From: Reyranella sp.
Lineage (GTDB): Bacteria; Pseudomonadota; Alphaproteobacteria; Reyranellales; Reyranellaceae
DNA: 64,000 bases
Direction: 5' to 3'
NCBI RefSeq assembly: GCF_004297265.1
Contig: NZ_SCUT01000028.1
Location: forward strand, 62,001 to 126,000
Shown: positions 30,000 to 37,665 of the stretch, in pieces
How the letters are laid out: each line of letters begins with the position of its first letter
Numbering within the stretch: position 1 is the stretch's first letter
The notes under the pieces: generated by a model
What the model was told of the DNA's origin: nothing
The model's input: the letters and a program-made list of their open reading frames with translations, nothing else
Databases searched by the model: none
Position numbers and translations under genes: made by a program

Positions 30000-31543
30000 A
30001 GCGCAGCGCGGCGCTTCTTCCCCTGCTGCTGGTTTCGGGTTGCCTCGTCGGGCCCAACTACGAGCGCGCGCCGCCGGCCAGCCCGGTGGCGCCTCAGTAC
30101 AAGGAAGCGGAACTGCCGCCCGGCACGGCTTCGCTCTTCCGGCCGGCCCAGCCGCGCGACGGTGCGGATCGCGGGACGTGGTGGCAGGTCTACGGCGATC
30201 CGACGCTCGACAGCCTCGCGGCGCAGATCGACGTCTCGAACCAGAACCTGAAGATCTTCGAGGCCAACTATCGGCGGGCACGGGCGCTGATCCGGCAGGA
30301 CCAGTCGGCGCTCTATCCAAACATTTCCGGCACCGGTTCGGCGCAGCAGACCGGCACCGGTGCCCAGCGCGGCACCGGCACGAGCAGCACCTCGACGGTG
30401 ACACGCTTCGATTCCACGGTGGGCCAGTTCTCGACCGGCTTCACCCTCAACTGGGAGCTCGACCTCTGGGGCACGATCCGCCGCCAGGTCGAGAGCGATT
30501 CGGCGGCGGCGCAGGCCAGCGATGCCGATCTCGCCAACGCGCGGCTGTCGGCACAGACCGATCTCGTCACGAACTATGCCTCGCTGCGCATCTCCGACGA
30601 CCGCAAGCGGCTCTACGAGGCGACCGTCGCGGCATACCTGCGCTCGATGCAGATTGCGCAGAACCAGGTCGACGCCGGCATCGTTTCGCGGGTCGACCTC
30701 GTGCAGGCGCAGACCCAGTACGAGCAGACGCGCGCCCAGCTCGTGAACGAAAGCATCAACCGCGCGCTGCTGGAGCATGCGATCGCGCTCCTGGTCGGCA
30801 AGGCGCCGTCGGAAGTGAGCATCGAGCCGGCGCCCACGCGGCTCACGGTGCCGACGGTCGATTCAGGCGTTCCCTCGATCCTGCTGGAGCGCCGTCCCGA
30901 TATCGCCTCGGCCGAGCGCCAGATGGCGGCGGCCAATGCGCAGGTCGGCGTCGCCAAGGGCGCCTATTATCCGCAGATTTCGTTGGGTGCGACGATCGGC
31001 TTCCTGAGCGGCGGCCTGGGCTCGCTGCTGCAGCTCGGCACGGCGGCCTGGTCGGTGGGGCCGCAGATCGCCGGCACCATGGTTGACGGCGGCGGCCTCG
31101 CCGCGCAGGTCCAGGGTGCGCGCGCGAGCTACGACGCCACGGTTGCGACCTATCGACAGACCATCCTGACGGCCTTCCAGCAGGTCGAGGACGCGCTCGC
31201 GCAGCAGCGTATCCTGGTGCAGCAGGAGCAGGTGCAGCGGGCCGCGGTTGCCGCCGCCCGCGAGGCCGAGCGCCTTTCGCTCAACCAGTATCGGGTCGGC
31301 ACGGTTCCCTACACGACCGTGGTGCAGACCCAGACCGCCGCGCTCGCCGCCGAGCAGACCCTGCTCACCATCCGCCTCAACCGGCTCACGGCCAGCGCCA
31401 ATCTGGTGAAGGCGCTGGGGGGCGGCTGGCGCCAGGAAGACCTGCCGCCGCCCGTGCCGATCGGCGGGCTCAACCAGCCCAATCCGGCGCCGCCGGCCTT
31501 CCCGCCGCCCGCCGCGCAGACGGTCGCTTCGCCCCGGCAGTAG
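29996..31543 (+). CDS. RND efflux outer-membrane lipoprotein, NodT/OprM type
   Basis: This 515-residue TolC-like outer-membrane factor has a lipoprotein signal (LLLVSGC, Cys 17) followed by LVGPNYERAPP, the NodT-family start. It contains two homologous OEP halves with long helices. The TLNWELDLWGTIRR-type block appears as FTLNWELDLWGTIRRQVES, and LLERRPDIASAERQMAAANAQVG precedes the second half. The C-terminus is a Pro-rich tail. ATG overlaps the mdtC stop (ATGA), so adaptor, two pumps and channel form a complete four-gene efflux operon. Confidence 0.95.
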   Translation: MKRSAALLPLLLVSGCLVGPNYERAPPASPVAPQYKEAELPPGTASLFRPAQPRDGADRGTWWQVYGDPTLDSLAAQIDVSNQNLKIFEANYRRARALIRQDQSALYPNISGTGSAQQTGTGAQRGTGTSSTSTVTRFDSTVGQFSTGFTLNWELDLWGTIRRQVESDSAAAQASDADLANARLSAQTDLVTNYASLRISDDRKRLYEATVAAYLRSMQIAQNQVDAGIVSRVDLVQAQTQYEQTRAQLVNESINRALLEHAIALLVGKAPSEVSIEPAPTRLTVPTVDSGVPSILLERRPDIASAERQMAAANAQVGVAKGAYYPQISLGATIGFLSGGLGSLLQLGTAAWSVGPQIAGTMVDGGGLAAQVQGARASYDATVATYRQTILTAFQQVEDALAQQRILVQQEQVQRAAVAAAREAERLSLNQYRVGTVPYTTVVQTQTAALAAEQTLLTIRLNRLTASANLVKALGGGWRQEDLPPPVPIGGLNQPNPAPPAFPPPAAQTVASPRQ

Positions 31544-31649
31544 AGAAGATTTTTCTGCGGCGATCGCGACGGGAAGGCTGATTTCGTCGCCCGCCTGTCG
31601 GACGTCGGCAGCCATTCCCTTTGACTGCGCCGTCGCTTGCCATGAGTTT

Positions 31650-31673
31650 GGCCGCTCGTCGCAAAGCGAGGCC
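31650..31673 (+). promoter_or_regulatory. Hairpin at the start of the sulfhydrylase mRNA
   Basis: CTCG (31655-31658) pairs with CGAG (31667-31670), extended by GGC/GCC across a bulged G, immediately before ATG 31677. The weak ribosome site (GCGAG) lies in the stem. It may modulate translation. It does not match a SAM-II riboswitch: the GATAAA and GCTAAA boxes are missing. Confidence 0.3.
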
Positions 31674-31676
31674 ATC

Positions 31677-32972
31677 ATGACCAATTCCCGCCATCCCGAG
31701 ACCCTGTCGCTGCACGCCGGCTGGCGCGCCGACGCCACGACCGGTTCGGTCGCCGTGCCGATCCACCAGACCACCTCGTACCAGTTCCGCGACACCGAGC
31801 ACGCGTCGAACCTGTTCGCGCTGAAGGAGCTCGGCAACATCTACACGCGCATCGGCAATCCCACGGTCGACGTGCTGGAGCAGCGTATCGCCGCCCTCGA
31901 AGGCGGCGCCGCAGCGCTGGCCGTCAGCTCGGGGCAGGCGGCCTCGGCCTTCGCGATCCAGAACCTGGCCAGGGCCGGCGACAATGTCGTGAGCTCGACC
32001 GATCTCTACGGCGGCACCTGGAACCTGTTCGCCCATACGCTGAAGGACCAGGGGATCGAGGTCCGCTTCGTCGATCCGTCCGATCCGCAGGCCTTCGCCC
32101 GCGCCACCGACGATCGCACCCGCGCCTACTACGCCGAGACGCTGCCCAACCCGAAGCTCGCGGTCTTCCCGATCAAGGAAGTGGCAGACATCGGCCGGCC
32201 GCTCGGCATCCCGCTGATCGTCGATAACACGGCAGCGCCGATCCTGACGCGGCCGCTCGATCATGGCGCGGCGGTCGTGGTCTATTCCGGCACCAAGTAT
32301 CTCGGCGGCCACGGCACCTCGATCGCCGGCCTGATCGTCGATGGCGGCAACTTCGACTGGGCGGCGCATCCCGGGCGGCAGCCGGCGCTGAACACGCCGG
32401 ACCCCAGCTATCACGGCGCCGTCTGGGTCGAGGCGGTGAAGCCGATCGGCCCGGTCGCCTACATCATCAAGGCGCGCACGACGTTGCTGCGCGATCTCGG
32501 ATCGGCGCTGTCGCCGTTCAATGCCTTCCTGATCCTGCAGGGCATCGAGACGGTGACGCTTCGCATGGAGCGCCATGTCAAAAACGCCCAGGCCGTCGCC
32601 GACTTCCTGGCCAAGCGGCCCGAGGTCGCGAAGGTCATCCACCCGTCGCAGCAGAAGGGCGAGACGCGGCGCCGCGCCGACGCCTATCTCAAGGGCGGCT
32701 ACGGTGGGCTGGTCGGCTTCGAGCTGACGGCGGGCCGCGAAGCGGGACGGCGCTTCATCGATTCCCTGAAGCTCCTCTATCACGTCGCCAACATCGGCGA
32801 CGCGCGCAGCCTGGCGATCCATCCGGCCTCGACCACACACTCGCAGCTCTCTGCGGAGGAGCAGCTCGCGACGGGTGTTTCGGACGGCTATGTGCGGCTG
32901 TCGATCGGCCTCGAGCACATCGACGACATCCTCGCCGATCTCGCCCAGGCGCTCGACGCGGCCGGCAAGTAG
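31677..32972 (+). CDS. metY: O-acetylhomoserine aminocarboxypropyltransferase (sulfhydrylase)
   Basis: This PLP enzyme of the Cys/Met metabolism family makes homocysteine from O-acetylhomoserine and sulfide. The 431-residue length and the MetY-type opening (HPETLSLHAGWRADATTGSVAVPIHQTTSY) separate it from the shorter cystathionine enzymes. The PLP lysine lies in YSGTKYLGGHGT (about residue 207). Further landmarks are the RIGNPTVDVLEQRIAALEGG block and the C-terminal GDARSLAIHPASTTHSQL motif. The gene stands alone between the efflux operon and a convergent nitroreductase gene. Confidence 0.94.
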   Translation: MTNSRHPETLSLHAGWRADATTGSVAVPIHQTTSYQFRDTEHASNLFALKELGNIYTRIGNPTVDVLEQRIAALEGGAAALAVSSGQAASAFAIQNLARAGDNVVSSTDLYGGTWNLFAHTLKDQGIEVRFVDPSDPQAFARATDDRTRAYYAETLPNPKLAVFPIKEVADIGRPLGIPLIVDNTAAPILTRPLDHGAAVVVYSGTKYLGGHGTSIAGLIVDGGNFDWAAHPGRQPALNTPDPSYHGAVWVEAVKPIGPVAYIIKARTTLLRDLGSALSPFNAFLILQGIETVTLRMERHVKNAQAVADFLAKRPEVAKVIHPSQQKGETRRRADAYLKGGYGGLVGFELTAGREAGRRFIDSLKLLYHVANIGDARSLAIHPASTTHSQLSAEEQLATGVSDGYVRLSIGLEHIDDILADLAQALDAAGK

Positions 32973-32985
32973 GGCACAGTCCGGC

Positions 32986-33582
32986 TCAGCCGGGCCTCCA
33001 TTCGGTGACGTGCGCGGCCCGGTCGGGTCGCGCCGGAGCCGGGGCGGTCGAGGGGGCTGGGGTGCCGACGGTGAGGTGGCCGACGAGGCGCGACGGCGCT
33101 TCGAAGCCAAGCAGCCTGTTCACGTTCGGGTCGTAGGCGTTCGGGCCGGTCACCCACATGGCGCCGTAGCCCAGCATGTGCGCGGCGTTCAGCATGTTCA
33201 TCGCCGCCGCGCCGGCCGCCAGCAGCTGTTCGATCTCGGGGATATTGCCCGGCTTCACGATGGCGCCGACGGCGATCAGCATCGGCGTGCGTCGCACCCA
33301 GGCGCGATACCGCTCGGCGAGCGTCGCGGCATTGGCCGGATCGCGCACGGCGACGGCCTCGACCAGCTTTTCGCCGTAGGCGAGGCGCGCCTCATCGCGG
33401 ATGATGACGAAGCGCCAGGGCTTCAGCCGTCCGTGATCGGGCGCGCGCAGGCCGGCATCGAGGATCAGGTCGAGGTCGGCGCCTTCGGGTGCCGGCTCCT
33501 GCAGGAGGCCCACCGAGCGGCGGGCCAGCAATTGGTCGAGGGCGAGCAGACGGGGCTCGCGCGCATGGGTGATATCAGGCAT
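32986..33582 (-). CDS. Nitroreductase family FMN protein (YdjA-like)
   Basis: This 198-residue nitroreductase-fold flavoprotein has the FMN-contacting RRSVGLL region near the start (ARRSVGLLQEPAP) and APDHGRLKPWRFVII. The middle helix is AAGAAAMNMLNAAHMLGYGAMWVTG, and the VGHLTVGTP strand lies near the C-terminus. The short RS...DHGRLKPWR form is typical of the YdjA type. It reduces nitro or quinone compounds in vitro; the natural substrate is unknown. A Fur-like palindrome lies 22 bases upstream of its start codon. Confidence 0.92.
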   Translation of the reverse strand: MPDITHAREPRLLALDQLLARRSVGLLQEPAPEGADLDLILDAGLRAPDHGRLKPWRFVIIRDEARLAYGEKLVEAVAVRDPANAATLAERYRAWVRRTPMLIAVGAIVKPGNIPEIEQLLAAGAAAMNMLNAAHMLGYGAMWVTGPNAYDPNVNRLLGFEAPSRLVGHLTVGTPAPSTAPAPARPDRAAHVTEWRPG

Positions 33583-33603
33583 GACAGCATCTCTATCTTA
33601 ATT

Positions 33604-33622
33604 GCAAACGATTGTCATTTGC
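33604..33622 (-). promoter_or_regulatory. Candidate Fur-type operator
   Basis: The 19-bp site read on the minus strand as GCAAATGACAATCGTTTGC matches the classic Fur consensus at 13 of 19 positions and is near-palindromic. It lies 22-40 bases upstream of the nitroreductase start, where a repressor would cover the promoter. The regulator (Fur, Mur or another family member) cannot be told from the site. Confidence 0.5.
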
Positions 33623-33625
33623 ATA

Positions 33626-34102
33626 TTAGGCGACTGGCCGCGCCGTCTTCTGGATCGGCGGGGCGAAGCGGAAGGCGGCTCCCAACCGGTTCCAGGCATT
33701 GATCGTGGCCACCGAGACCGAGAGGAACACGACTTCCTCCTCGCTGAAGTGCCGGCGCACGGCTTCGTATGCCTCGTTCGAGACGCTGTGGCCGACGAGG
33801 CGCGTGAGCGTCTCGGCCCAGGCGAGCGCCGCGCATTCCCGCTCGGAGAAGATGCCGGCTTCTTCCCAGGTCGCGACCAGGTCGAGTTTCTCCTGCGGCA
33901 CGCCGAGCTTGCGCGAGACGTTGAGGTGGATCTGCAGGCAGAAGGCGCAGTTGTTGAGCTGCGAGACTCGCAGCTTCACCAGCTCGATGATCTGCTTGTC
34001 GATGCCCGATTCGTCGGCCTGCCGGCCCATGGCGATCAGCGACTGCTGGGCGACGGGCGCGATCTTCGCGAAGGCATCGTAGGTGAGACGCGGCTGGGAC
34101 AT
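33626..34102 (-). CDS. Carboxymuconolactone decarboxylase / AhpD-like protein
   Basis: This 158-residue alkylhydroperoxidase AhpD-like protein has the redox/proton-relay motif NNCAFCLQIH (CxxC and the following His, residues about 53-62) in the middle of the helical fold. Proteins of this YciW-like group are peroxidase-like or of unknown activity. The ATG at 34102 has GGAG eight bases upstream; ATG 34114 is an alternative that would abut the palindrome at 34115. It lies upstream of the nitroreductase gene on the same strand, but the Fur-like site separates them. Confidence 0.92.
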   Translation of the reverse strand: MSQPRLTYDAFAKIAPVAQQSLIAMGRQADESGIDKQIIELVKLRVSQLNNCAFCLQIHLNVSRKLGVPQEKLDLVATWEEAGIFSERECAALAWAETLTRLVGHSVSNEAYEAVRRHFSEEEVVFLSVSVATINAWNRLGAAFRFAPPIQKTARPVA

Positions 34103-34114
34103 CGAGGGCTCCAT

Positions 34115-34132
34115 ATATCAGAGTACTGATAT
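34115..34132 (-). promoter_or_regulatory. 18-bp palindromic operator
   Basis: ATATCAG (34115-34121) and CTGATAT (34126-34132) form perfect 7-bp arms around AGTA, directly in front of the AhpD-like gene. The AT-rich symmetry is typical of a dimeric winged-helix regulator site (MarR/HxlR type). No regulator gene lies next to it. Confidence 0.55.
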
Positions 34133-34215
34133 TAAGCCTGGGCCGCCGCTTGGCAAGGTCCGGAGCGCCGCCTACCGTGCATCGCACCCGCACCCCTACG
34201 TGAGGCCACGACCAT

Positions 34216-34638
34216 ATGATCGTTCGCGACGCCGGCAAGGACGACCTTGCCGTTGTCCATCGCCTGATCGGGCAGTTGGGCTACCCCGTCGATCCGCTGG
34301 AATTCCAGGCGCGCTTCGACCGCGTCGCGGCGACGTCGGATCATCGGATTTTGGTCGCCGAAGAAAGTGGCCGTGTCGTCGGCGTGCTCCACGCCTTCGT
34401 GCGGCCGGCGCTGGAAAAGCCTTGCGAGGTCGTCGTGCAGGCACTCGTCGTCGAAGCCGAGCGGCGCAGCGCCGGCGTCGGCGAGGCGCTGATGCGCGAG
34501 GCCGAAGCGTGGGGTGCCGGCCAGAGCCTGCCCTCGACCGCTCTCTACACCCGCATCGACCGCGACAGGTCGCGGGCTTTCTATGAGCGCCTCGGCTATC
34601 GGCTGAAGGGAACATCGCATCTCATGGGACGGCCCTGA
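34216..34638 (+). CDS. GNAT-family N-acetyltransferase
   Basis: This 140-residue acetyltransferase has the GNAT fold. It starts MIVRDAGKDDLAVVHRLIGQLG. The acetyl-CoA loop is in VVEAERRSAGVGEALMREAEAWG (motif R-R-x-x-G-V/x-G, about residues 79-86), and ends YTRIDRDRSRAFYERLGYRLKG. The substrate is unknown. It lies 13 bp upstream of an SDR gene on the same strand and is probably co-transcribed with it. Confidence 0.93.
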   Translation: MIVRDAGKDDLAVVHRLIGQLGYPVDPLEFQARFDRVAATSDHRILVAEESGRVVGVLHAFVRPALEKPCEVVVQALVVEAERRSAGVGEALMREAEAWGAGQSLPSTALYTRIDRDRSRAFYERLGYRLKGTSHLMGRP

Positions 34639-34651
34639 GGAAGGAAATGCC

Positions 34652-35446
34652 ATGGATCTGGGACTTGCCAACAAGCATGCGCTTGTCACCGGCTCGACGG
34701 CCGGCATCGGATACGCCATCGCCAAAGGTCTCGCCGCAGAAGGGGCGAGCGTGGTGATCACGGGCCGCGGGCGGGCGGGCGTCGACGACGCGTTGAGGCG
34801 GCTGAAGGAAGCCGTGCCGGAAGCCAAGGCCACGGGCATCGCCGCGGATTGCGCCACGGCAGAGGGCGCCGCAGTCGTGTTCGGCAAGGTGCCGCAGATC
34901 GACATCCTGGTGAACAATCTCGGAATCTATGGCCGCAAGCCGGCCTTCGAGATCGACGACGGCGAATGGCAGCGCTTCTTCGAGGTCAACGTCATGAGTG
35001 GTGTGCGCTTCACGCGCCACTACGCGCCTGGAATGGCCGGACGGGGCTGGGGCCGTGTCGTCTTCGTCTCCAGCGAATCGGCGCTGAACATTCCCAGGGA
35101 GATGATCCACTACGGCATGACGAAGACCGCGCAGCTTTCCCTGTCGCGCGGCTTCGCCATGGAACTGGCGGGCACGGGGGTCACGGTGAACGCCTTGCTG
35201 CCCGGCCCGACCCACACCGAAAATACCGACCGGATGCGTGCGGAGCGGGCTGCGGCCTCGGGCGTGAGTGTGGCAGAGATCGAGGCCGGCTTCCTGCGCG
35301 ACTTCCGGCCGACCACGCTGATCCGCCGCTTCACCTCCCCGGAGGAGGTGGCGGCGCTGGGCGTCTATCTCTGCAGCGAAGCCGCGTCCGGCACCTCCGG
35401 CGCCGCCATGCGCGTCGATGGCGGCGTCGTGAACCAGATCATGTGA
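34652..35446 (+). CDS. Short-chain dehydrogenase/reductase
   Basis: This 264-residue SDR oxidoreductase carries the cofactor loop TGSTAGIGYAIA (residues about 13-24) and the NNLGIYGRKP stretch. The catalytic Ser lies in VSSESALN and the YxxxK pair in YGMTK (about residues 154-158). The C-terminus, SGAAMRVDGGVVNQIM, is that of the classical FabG-like group. Cofactor preference cannot be decided. GAGGAAGG precedes the ATG. It converges with the Bug receptor gene with only 3 bp between the two stops. Confidence 0.93.
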   Translation: MDLGLANKHALVTGSTAGIGYAIAKGLAAEGASVVITGRGRAGVDDALRRLKEAVPEAKATGIAADCATAEGAAVVFGKVPQIDILVNNLGIYGRKPAFEIDDGEWQRFFEVNVMSGVRFTRHYAPGMAGRGWGRVVFVSSESALNIPREMIHYGMTKTAQLSLSRGFAMELAGTGVTVNALLPGPTHTENTDRMRAERAAASGVSVAEIEAGFLRDFRPTTLIRRFTSPEEVAALGVYLCSEAASGTSGAAMRVDGGVVNQIM

Positions 35447-35449
35447 GCC

Positions 35450-36454
35450 TCAGTTCACGTCGAGCTTCAGGCCTTCCTTGTCGATGACGCCCTTCCATTG
35501 CGCGATCTGCGCGTTGACGAAGGCGTTGAACTGCTCGGGCGTGCCGTAGGCGGGGAAGCCCGCCATGGTCTTGATGCGCTCCAGGGTCTTCGGGTCGGCG
35601 AGCCACGCCTTCATCTGGGCGTTGAGCGAATCGACGATGGGTTTGGGCGTGTTGGCCGGCAGGAACACGCCGAACCAGGTCGAGACGTCGAACGGCTTCA
35701 GCTCCGGCATGGTCTCGCAGATCGGAACCAGATCGGGGGTGAGCGGGTTGCGCTGCGCCGAGGTGAGGCCGAGCGCCCTGAGCTTGCCCGCGCGCACGAA
35801 CTCGATCGCGGTCGTGAGATTGTCGAAGAAGAACTGGGTGACTCCGGCCGTCAGGTCGTTGAGCGCCGGCGCCGCGCCGCGATAGGGGATATGCTCGGCC
35901 TTCGTGCCCGTGAGCTGCAAGAACCAGGCGCCGCAGAGATGGGGCGACTGGCCGGTGCCGGACGAGGCATAGGAGGCCTTGCCGTTCTGGGCCTTCAGCC
36001 AGGCTACGAACTCGGGCACCGTCTTGGCCGGTACCGATGGGTGGACGACCAGCACGTTGGGGGCGGTGATGGCGTTGGACACCGGGATCAGGCTGGCTGG
36101 CGTGTAGGGCATGTTGCGGTAGAGCGAGTAGGCGATCGACTGCGGCCCGATGTTGCCCATCAGGATCGTGTTGCCGTCGGGAGCCGCCTTGACGACCTCG
36201 GTCGAGCCGATGACGCCGCCCGCGCCCGACTTGTTGTCGACGACGCAGGACTGGCCCCAGGCCTCGGTGAGGTAGGCGGCCAGCAGGCGGGCCGCGATGT
36301 CGGTGGTGCCGCCCGGCGCCGCCGGGACGACCATGCGCACGTTCTGCGTCGGCTTCCACGCGGCCTGGGCCTGCACTCCCCGGGGCAGCAGGGCGGCCGC
36401 AGGCAGGGCGGCCGCGGCGCCCAAGGCGGCGCGGCGGGACAAATTACGGCTCAT
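35450..36454 (-). CDS. Tripartite tricarboxylate transporter substrate-binding protein (Bug family)
   Basis: This 334-residue periplasmic receptor has a twin-arginine-like leader (MSRNLSRRAALGAAAALP) cut near VQAQAAW. It then shows the Bug landmarks RMVVPAAPGGTTDIAARLLA, SCVVDNKSGAGGVIGSTEVV, a YASSGTGQSPHLCG loop and HIPYRGAAPALNDLTAGV. It is the full-length paralogue of the truncated gene at the left edge. No TctA/TctB permease gene is near. The ligand is probably a carboxylate, but this is not visible. Confidence 0.94.
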   Translation of the reverse strand: MSRNLSRRAALGAAAALPAAALLPRGVQAQAAWKPTQNVRMVVPAAPGGTTDIAARLLAAYLTEAWGQSCVVDNKSGAGGVIGSTEVVKAAPDGNTILMGNIGPQSIAYSLYRNMPYTPASLIPVSNAITAPNVLVVHPSVPAKTVPEFVAWLKAQNGKASYASSGTGQSPHLCGAWFLQLTGTKAEHIPYRGAAPALNDLTAGVTQFFFDNLTTAIEFVRAGKLRALGLTSAQRNPLTPDLVPICETMPELKPFDVSTWFGVFLPANTPKPIVDSLNAQMKAWLADPKTLERIKTMAGFPAYGTPEQFNAFVNAQIAQWKGVIDKEGLKLDVN

Positions 36455-36616
36455 GATTCCTCCCGTGATTCGTATTTGTTACCGATCCCCTAGCATGGCC
36501 GCGCTGGCAAATCCGCCACAATTCCCGTATCTATTTGACGTGCGGCCGCCTCGAATCGCCGGGCTTTTCCGGCGGTTTCTCCCTCTCTCAATGTGTCCGC
36601 GCCAAGGAGGAATATC

Positions 36617-37486
36617 TTGAAGAGACGTACCTTCGTCTCCGGCTCGGTTGCGCTCGCCGCCGGTGCCCTGGCCGCCCCGGCCATCGCTGCCACGATCAAG
36701 CCCTACAGCTGGGATCTGAACCCGCCGATGGATTCGCGCGAGAATTTCATCGCCTGGGGCAAGGCCCGCGGCGAGGACCCGGTGTTCCTTGGCCAGCGTT
36801 GGGATCGCTTCCAGGCGCTGATCAAGAACAAGGACATCTGGGGCCAGGCGACCATGCGTGCCTTCCTGCTCACCCCGCGCGAGGAATTCTCGGCGATCAG
36901 CCCGGCGATCGCCAAGCGCGCCTATGAGCACGCCTTCCTCGACATCGGCTATGGCGTGACCATGTCCGGCCCGCATGTCCAGGGCCGCATGACCAACGTC
37001 ATCGACGTCAAGCGCGGCGAGAAGGTGCTCGAGATCGGCACCGGTTCGGGTGTGCAGTCGGCGTACATCGCCAACCTGACCGAGAACGCCTACACGATCG
37101 AGATCATCGCGCCGCTCGCCCAGCGCACGCGCGGCCTGTATGACAAGCTGATCGACAAGGGCTACACCGAGTTCAAGCACATCAAGGCCAAGACCGCCGA
37201 CGGCTTCTACGGTTGGGAGGAAGCCGGTCCGTTCGACAAGATCATCGTGACCTGCGGCATCGACCACGTGCCGCCGCCGCTGCTGCAGCAGCTCAAGTCG
37301 GGCGGCCTGATGGTGATCCCGGTCGGCCCGCCGGGCGCGCAGCGCGTGCTCAAGGTGACCAAGACGCAGGCTGCCGACGGGTCCATCACGACGAGCCGCG
37401 AGGACATCTACGGCGGCAAGATCGTGCCGTTCGTGCCCTTCACCAAGCTCGAAGGCGACAAGATCGTCGGCACGCACAACCGCTAA
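36617..37486 (+). CDS. Exported PCMT-like (protein-L-isoaspartate O-methyltransferase family) methyltransferase
   Basis: This 289-residue protein starts at TTG 36617, six bases after a perfect AAGGAGG site; the GTG at 36593 lies upstream of that site and is unlikely. The N-terminus KRRTFVSGSVALAAGALAAPAIA is a twin-arginine signal. The rest follows the PCMT fold: AFLDIGYGVTMSGPHVQGRMTN in place of the usual TIS motif, then the SAM loop VLEIGTGSGVQSAYIANLT. KTADGFYGW, PFDKIIVTCGIDHVPPPLLQQLKSGGLMVIPVG complete it. An exported SAM-dependent enzyme is odd, because SAM is cytoplasmic. It sits upstream of a membrane spermidine-synthase-like gene. Confidence 0.85.
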   Translation: MKRRTFVSGSVALAAGALAAPAIAATIKPYSWDLNPPMDSRENFIAWGKARGEDPVFLGQRWDRFQALIKNKDIWGQATMRAFLLTPREEFSAISPAIAKRAYEHAFLDIGYGVTMSGPHVQGRMTNVIDVKRGEKVLEIGTGSGVQSAYIANLTENAYTIEIIAPLAQRTRGLYDKLIDKGYTEFKHIKAKTADGFYGWEEAGPFDKIIVTCGIDHVPPPLLQQLKSGGLMVIPVGPPGAQRVLKVTKTQAADGSITTSREDIYGGKIVPFVPFTKLEGDKIVGTHNR

Positions 37487-37516
37487 AGGTTGTGTGGACG
37501 GCGTCTCGGTACCGGT

Positions 37517-37586
37517 GTCATCCCGAGCGAAGTGAGGGACCTTTCGCGCACAGCAAAGGTCCCTCGGCCTGCGGCCTCGGGATGAC
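37517..37586. repeat. Dispersed palindromic repeat (GTCATCCCGAGCGAAGTGA family)
   Basis: The outer arms GTCATCCCGAG (37517-37527) and CTCGGGATGAC (37576-37586) pair perfectly, and an inner pair GAGGGACCTT / AAGGTCCCTC lies within. The left arm is the same unit as at 18532-18557 with three transitions. It follows the methyltransferase gene and may act as its terminator. Confidence 0.7.
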
Positions 37587-37665
37587 AATCAAGATCGGAA
37601 CGGCCGAAGGTCGTCCCCTCTAGAGATCGCACAAAGCGATCCAACAAAAACAACGGAGATCCCCC

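Noticed and set aside
31544..31676. SAM-II riboswitch upstream of metY
   Set aside because: A GCTGATTT string is present but the GATAAA and GCTAAA boxes and the pseudoknot pairing are missing.
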